In this document: positions 60,227-64,000 of the stretch, one piece after another
Layout of the letters: the number at the start of each line of letters is the position of its first letter
Numbering within the stretch: the first letter of the stretch is position 1
DNA from: Primula veris
Taxonomy: Eukaryota > Streptophyta > Magnoliopsida > Ericales > Primulaceae
Length of the DNA stretch: 64,000 nt
Direction: 5' to 3'
Assembly: GCA_963682055.1 (NCBI GenBank)
Contig: OY821744.1
Span: 34,076,967-34,140,966, forward strand
Translations under genes and position numbers: made by a program
The notes under the pieces: generated by a model
Told to the model about the DNA's origin: nothing
Database searches by the model: none
The model's input: only the letters and a program-made list of their open reading frames with translations

Positions 60227-62932
60227 GAATGTGTATATATATATATGCAGTTAATTTTGTAGATCATTCCGTGTAGCAATAGAAACTGAAGATGTAATCA
60301 GACACTAAGAACTACGTGCGGCTTGATCCCTTAGTTTATAAAAGGGTACGTAGGCAGCCTATGAAGTTACTATAGGCTCAGCTGCATCTTGTTTATATAA
60401 TTTATTCTAATCTTGGTTATATTTAGGATTGGCAATGAATTTCGACAATTCTTTGTTTTCTGAACTGCCAGGAAATTTATTTACCTTATTTTCCTGTGAA
60501 CAATGGTTTTTCGGTTTTGAATTTCCTCGGATATTTGTTATGGTGTTCATTAGCACCGACTTCATTAATATGTATATATATGCGGTAAACTAGTCATTGC
60601 GATCCTCAGTTGCTATCACAAAGGGTTTGTTTCTTTATTTTTCCCATTGATTTTGGTTTCTCCTGTTTGACTAGCTCTTTCTATTTCAATTCATTTTGAC
60701 TGAGACAAAATCAATGTTCACTAGCCTGAGCTCGACTTTGTTGCCAAACAAGTAGTAACAAGTCAAAGAAAGTTCATGAGTTCAAGCACTACCTTTAATG
60801 TCCTAACATATACTCCTAATCCTGGCCATTATATACTGTAAACTGAAAAAGCAAAAAGATATTAGATTCCAAAAAACGGATAGCATACGTCAAACATTAC
60901 GATACCAAAATCTAAGATGCCCTTAAGCATAGAAAAAGAAAAAACCAAAAGCACATCATGTGCAGGGCTTGTTTGACTACATGACGGAGATATATTTGTC
61001 GGCTTAAGGTTTAAAAGTTGGTTTCGTTGCTTCTTATTATTTGAGACCGAAAAATAAAGCATGACTATATGTAAATATAACAGAAAAACTGGCTTTCAAG
61101 CTAATCAAGCAAATGCAAATCCGAATTTAAAGAAGGAAAAAAAGATATAAAAACAATGTTGGTCAGTGGTAAAAATACATAATATATGCATGTTGCAGAA
61201 CTTATTGGCTTCTTTGGTTGCAGATTCATAGCAATAAGCTGGGTTTTTTTAATGTGGAAAAAGTGTTGGATTTGTCTAGCTTAAAGCTTCTAGCTTTTTC
61301 AGGCAAAAAACAGAAAAGCTCATCTTTTTAGCCAATCAACCAATTGCAGAACAACTTGTAAGAAGAAAAAGAGATGGAAAAGCTAAGCCTAAGCGACCAA
61401 ACATGGTCGATTCTATGGGGTTTATGTTCGTCTTTCTCTATCTTTAGTCTTTACCACATCAATTTTTCTTCTCTTCAATACTTTTAATGCTCAATTTTCC
61501 AGCAATTTTAGTCCATGCCTAACTCTTTTCCAATAACTCAACTGATTCATTGATTTTTAACTCGCTAGAGATCTTTTAAGGTAATTAACCAAGTTTGTCT
61601 TTTCTAATATACATGTTCTTCATTATTAGTTTTTCTCGGGGTTGTTCTTCTTCTTCTACAGTTTGAAATCTAGTGACAATTTGAGGGTTACGGTCATCAT
61701 GTGGTTCACTAGTATGTACTTGTCCATATACGTGGTTCGCTAAGTATTTCCGATTCTAATTTAATAGCGTTGCCAAGTGTTCTTGCTTCAAGCATGGTTT
61801 GATTGTTTTTCCTCATAAATTTTGGTTTTCCTTGTTTCTGATTCCAAAGGATACGTAAATAACATTGAATAACTTCGAAATAGTATTTTTGGGTATTAAA
61901 TCCATTTTATTCAATTACGACTTAACCTGGTTTGAGCTCCATTTTATTCAACCAAACAAACTTTCATTAAATAAAAGGTGGAACCTAACCCAATTTACAA
62001 AAGAGACTATGTTGTTGCTTAAACTTGAGGTGTCCACCCGCCGCGGATCGGTTAGAAGTGCAATTCTATTCGGGTCGGGTTTAAATGGGTAAAAGTGCAA
62101 CTTAAAAAAATGCAACTTAAGACTCTCTCTCATCTCTTTCATATACATTAAACTCTCCCTTTTATATTATTTTTATATTATAGTTCTAAATCAAATAATT
62201 TTTTAATCTAACTAACAAATTTTATTTGAAATTTTTGACATTTATGAGATTTATTTTTTAAAAAGAATATTTTTTTTTTTTAAAACGGGTCAATGAGTCA
62301 GTCAAATGGGTAAAAATGCAAATTTATACTCGGGTCGGATCAGGTCGGATTAAAACCCGCGAAATTGTCATCCCTAGTTATGATGGAAAGAGTCGTCAAA
62401 AGTTATTACAATATCATACTTGTTGTAATCCAGCCAATTTTTCTTTATTAAATTATTCTTGATTACTATGATGTATGAACATGCAAGATATTATGATTGA
62501 TACACTCAAAAATTGGAAAACAATTATTAAAAAAAGTACATATTCAGACCTTTGGGGGAGTCCATAAGCAGAAGAGTTGATTTATTTAAGCCGTAAAAAT
62601 TTGTCTGAACGCTCAAAATAGTTTATCAGGCTGGAAATAAAGCATAATCTTAGCTAAATATTATACTGATTTGGAGAAACAACATTTTTCCATCTAAACA
62701 ATACATTGTCTTTTCTGCAATAGAAAAGCGTATCATGCACATTGTTAGATTTTTTTTTTAGATTTTCCAAACCTTCAAATCATTGACTCATTAAACTTTG
62801 ATTTCCAGGTCTCATCTTCATAATTCCACTTGCGCGATTACACTTAAATACATCTCAACCGAGTCTGTATGAACAACAGCTTTCCAAACTAATGTGTTAA
62901 TTTCAGTTTAATGACTTGTGTTTTGAACTGAC
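60227..62932. other. Downstream intergenic region with repeats
   Basis: It holds an AGCTTTTAAGC-family MITE at about 61210-61410. A CGGGTCGGGTT-type element occupies about 62030-62378 and ends TTGTCATCCCTAG. Three weakly similar TTGGTTTCTCYTGTTTCTG-type blocks are also present. I see no gene. Confidence 0.45.
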
Positions 62933-63949
62933 ATTGATTTGGTGACCCGACTTTCATAAATCTTGATTTTATGAACTGTGTTATGCATTGTTAATGATTT
63001 AGTGACCTCCTGTCAAATTTTTTGGATGGAAAAAGTTTATAAATTACCAATTTAGTCCGTATAGTTTGAAAATTTATAATTTAACCTTAAAATTGTAAAA
63101 ATTGCTGATTTCATTTTGGAAAAATTAAATTATAATATTTTAACTTAATTTTTTGTAACACAATTAAGGAAAATTTTCTCTACGATTCAAAAGCTTTTAA
63201 AAAAAATGTATTTTTATTTATTATTTTTGCAGAAATGTGTAAAATACTACTTGTAATTTTTTTTAAAAAAACTACTCACAAATTTTAAATATAATAAGTA
63301 AGAAATAATATTAATTTTTTTTTCAAAGAAAATAATTAAGAAATAATATCGATTTTTAAAGATTTTTTTTTTTTCTACGAACAAATTGTTTAGCATATAA
63401 ATTTTTTTCCAAAATAAATTATCAAGTTCACATAAAAGGTTGCATTATCTAAAGAATTTAAAATCCTTAAAAACAAAATTCTTTTCGCAGTTATTTTTTT
63501 CTTTAGTAAAGTTAATCTTAAGTAAACAATTCGAGAAATCAAACATTGTATTGGTAAAAGAAAAAACAATTTAGTACATTTTTTAATCATAAACTAACTA
63601 CTTCTTCTTTTTTTTTTTTTTTTTTGAAAAACTCGCATTTTCTTGATAAAATAAACTTCAAAAAATAACAACTTTTTCGAGAAAAATTTCTAAATTTAAA
63701 ATGTGTCTTTTTCTAAATAAATAAAAAAAAAAAAATCTTTCGAAAAAGGGTTAATTATATCATTTTTGTCAATTTAATGGTTGAATTATTAATTTCTAAA
63801 CTATGGAGACTACACTGTAAATGTTTAAAACTTCTAAAGTTAAGTTTAACGTTTTCCATTTAAAAAGTTAACGGGAGATCACTAAATGATTTACGGTGTA
63901 TAACACACGTCACTAAATCAAATTTTTTGAAATGGGATCACCAAATCAA
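62933..63949. mobile_element. Foldback element next to the TT8 fragment
   Basis: The left arm (ATTGATTTGGTGACCC, then GATTTAGTGACCTCC) is mirrored by the right arm read in reverse (ATTGATTTGGTGATCCC, then CATTTAGTGATCTCC). The arms extend over about 190 bp. The interior is poly-A/T rich with no frame. Confidence 0.75.
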
Positions 63950-64000
63950 TATTCCGGGAGGGAACGAGAAGGAGACACACATGAGGTAAAACCACTCTGA
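63950..64000 (-). pseudogene. Fragment of a second TT8 copy (end of exon 2), cut by the window edge
   Basis: These 51 bases are identical to 45743-45793, the last part of TT8 exon 2, encoding SEWFYLMCVSFSFPPGI on the minus strand. The match stops two bases before the exon end, so the GG|GT donor is absent and the foldback element begins. It may belong to a larger duplicate beyond the window. Its coding state is unknown. Confidence 0.75.

Overview
The window is nuclear DNA from a dicot plant. It is AT-rich, its genes have many GT-AG introns, and the recognisable proteins are plant-specific: a chloroplast DAR-type GTPase, the chloroplast dynamin-like protein FZL, a TT8/AN1-type anthocyanin bHLH and a NAC factor. 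It is also dense in miniature transposons of the hAT, CACTA, Mutator, Stowaway and Helitron types. I cannot name the species from sequence alone.

Layout. Bases 1-2586 hold AT repeats and two hAT-like elements. Bases 2587-9050 (+) are the DAR GTPase 3 gene, whose first intron is filled with a foldback MITE, a Helitron-like relic and a 170-bp tandem repeat. Bases 9459-14387 are one 4.9-kb inverted-repeat transposon with a perfect 9-bp target duplication, carrying about 50 copies of a 40-bp unit inside. Bases 16090-19313 (-) hold a small coiled-coil-type gene of unknown function whose introns contain several related MITEs. Bases 21400-22617 look like a solo Copia-type LTR. Bases 24398-32621 (+) are FZL, with a Gly/Glu/Arg-rich expansion in exon 1. 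TT8 runs tail-to-tail to FZL on the minus strand from 47116 to 33263. It spans almost 14 kb because of a 7.2-kb intron packed with transposons, and it includes a 15-nt microexon. Bases 47117-59086 are intergenic and transposon-rich. Bases 59087-60226 (+) are an intronless, divergent NAC gene. The right end holds decayed local repeats, a foldback element, and a 51-bp perfect copy of the end of TT8 exon 2 that runs off the window.

The genes do not form an operon-like unit. The two GTPases are both predicted plastid proteins (one likely in ribosome assembly, one in thylakoid membrane remodelling), but their proximity is probably chance. The most unusual structures are the 4.9-kb satellite-bearing element, the FZL insertion, the second TT8 fragment at the right edge, and a duplicated, inactivated copy of a TT8 splice acceptor. 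Exon boundaries were read by eye. Every exon set given for DGP3, FZL and TT8 keeps reading frame throughout.
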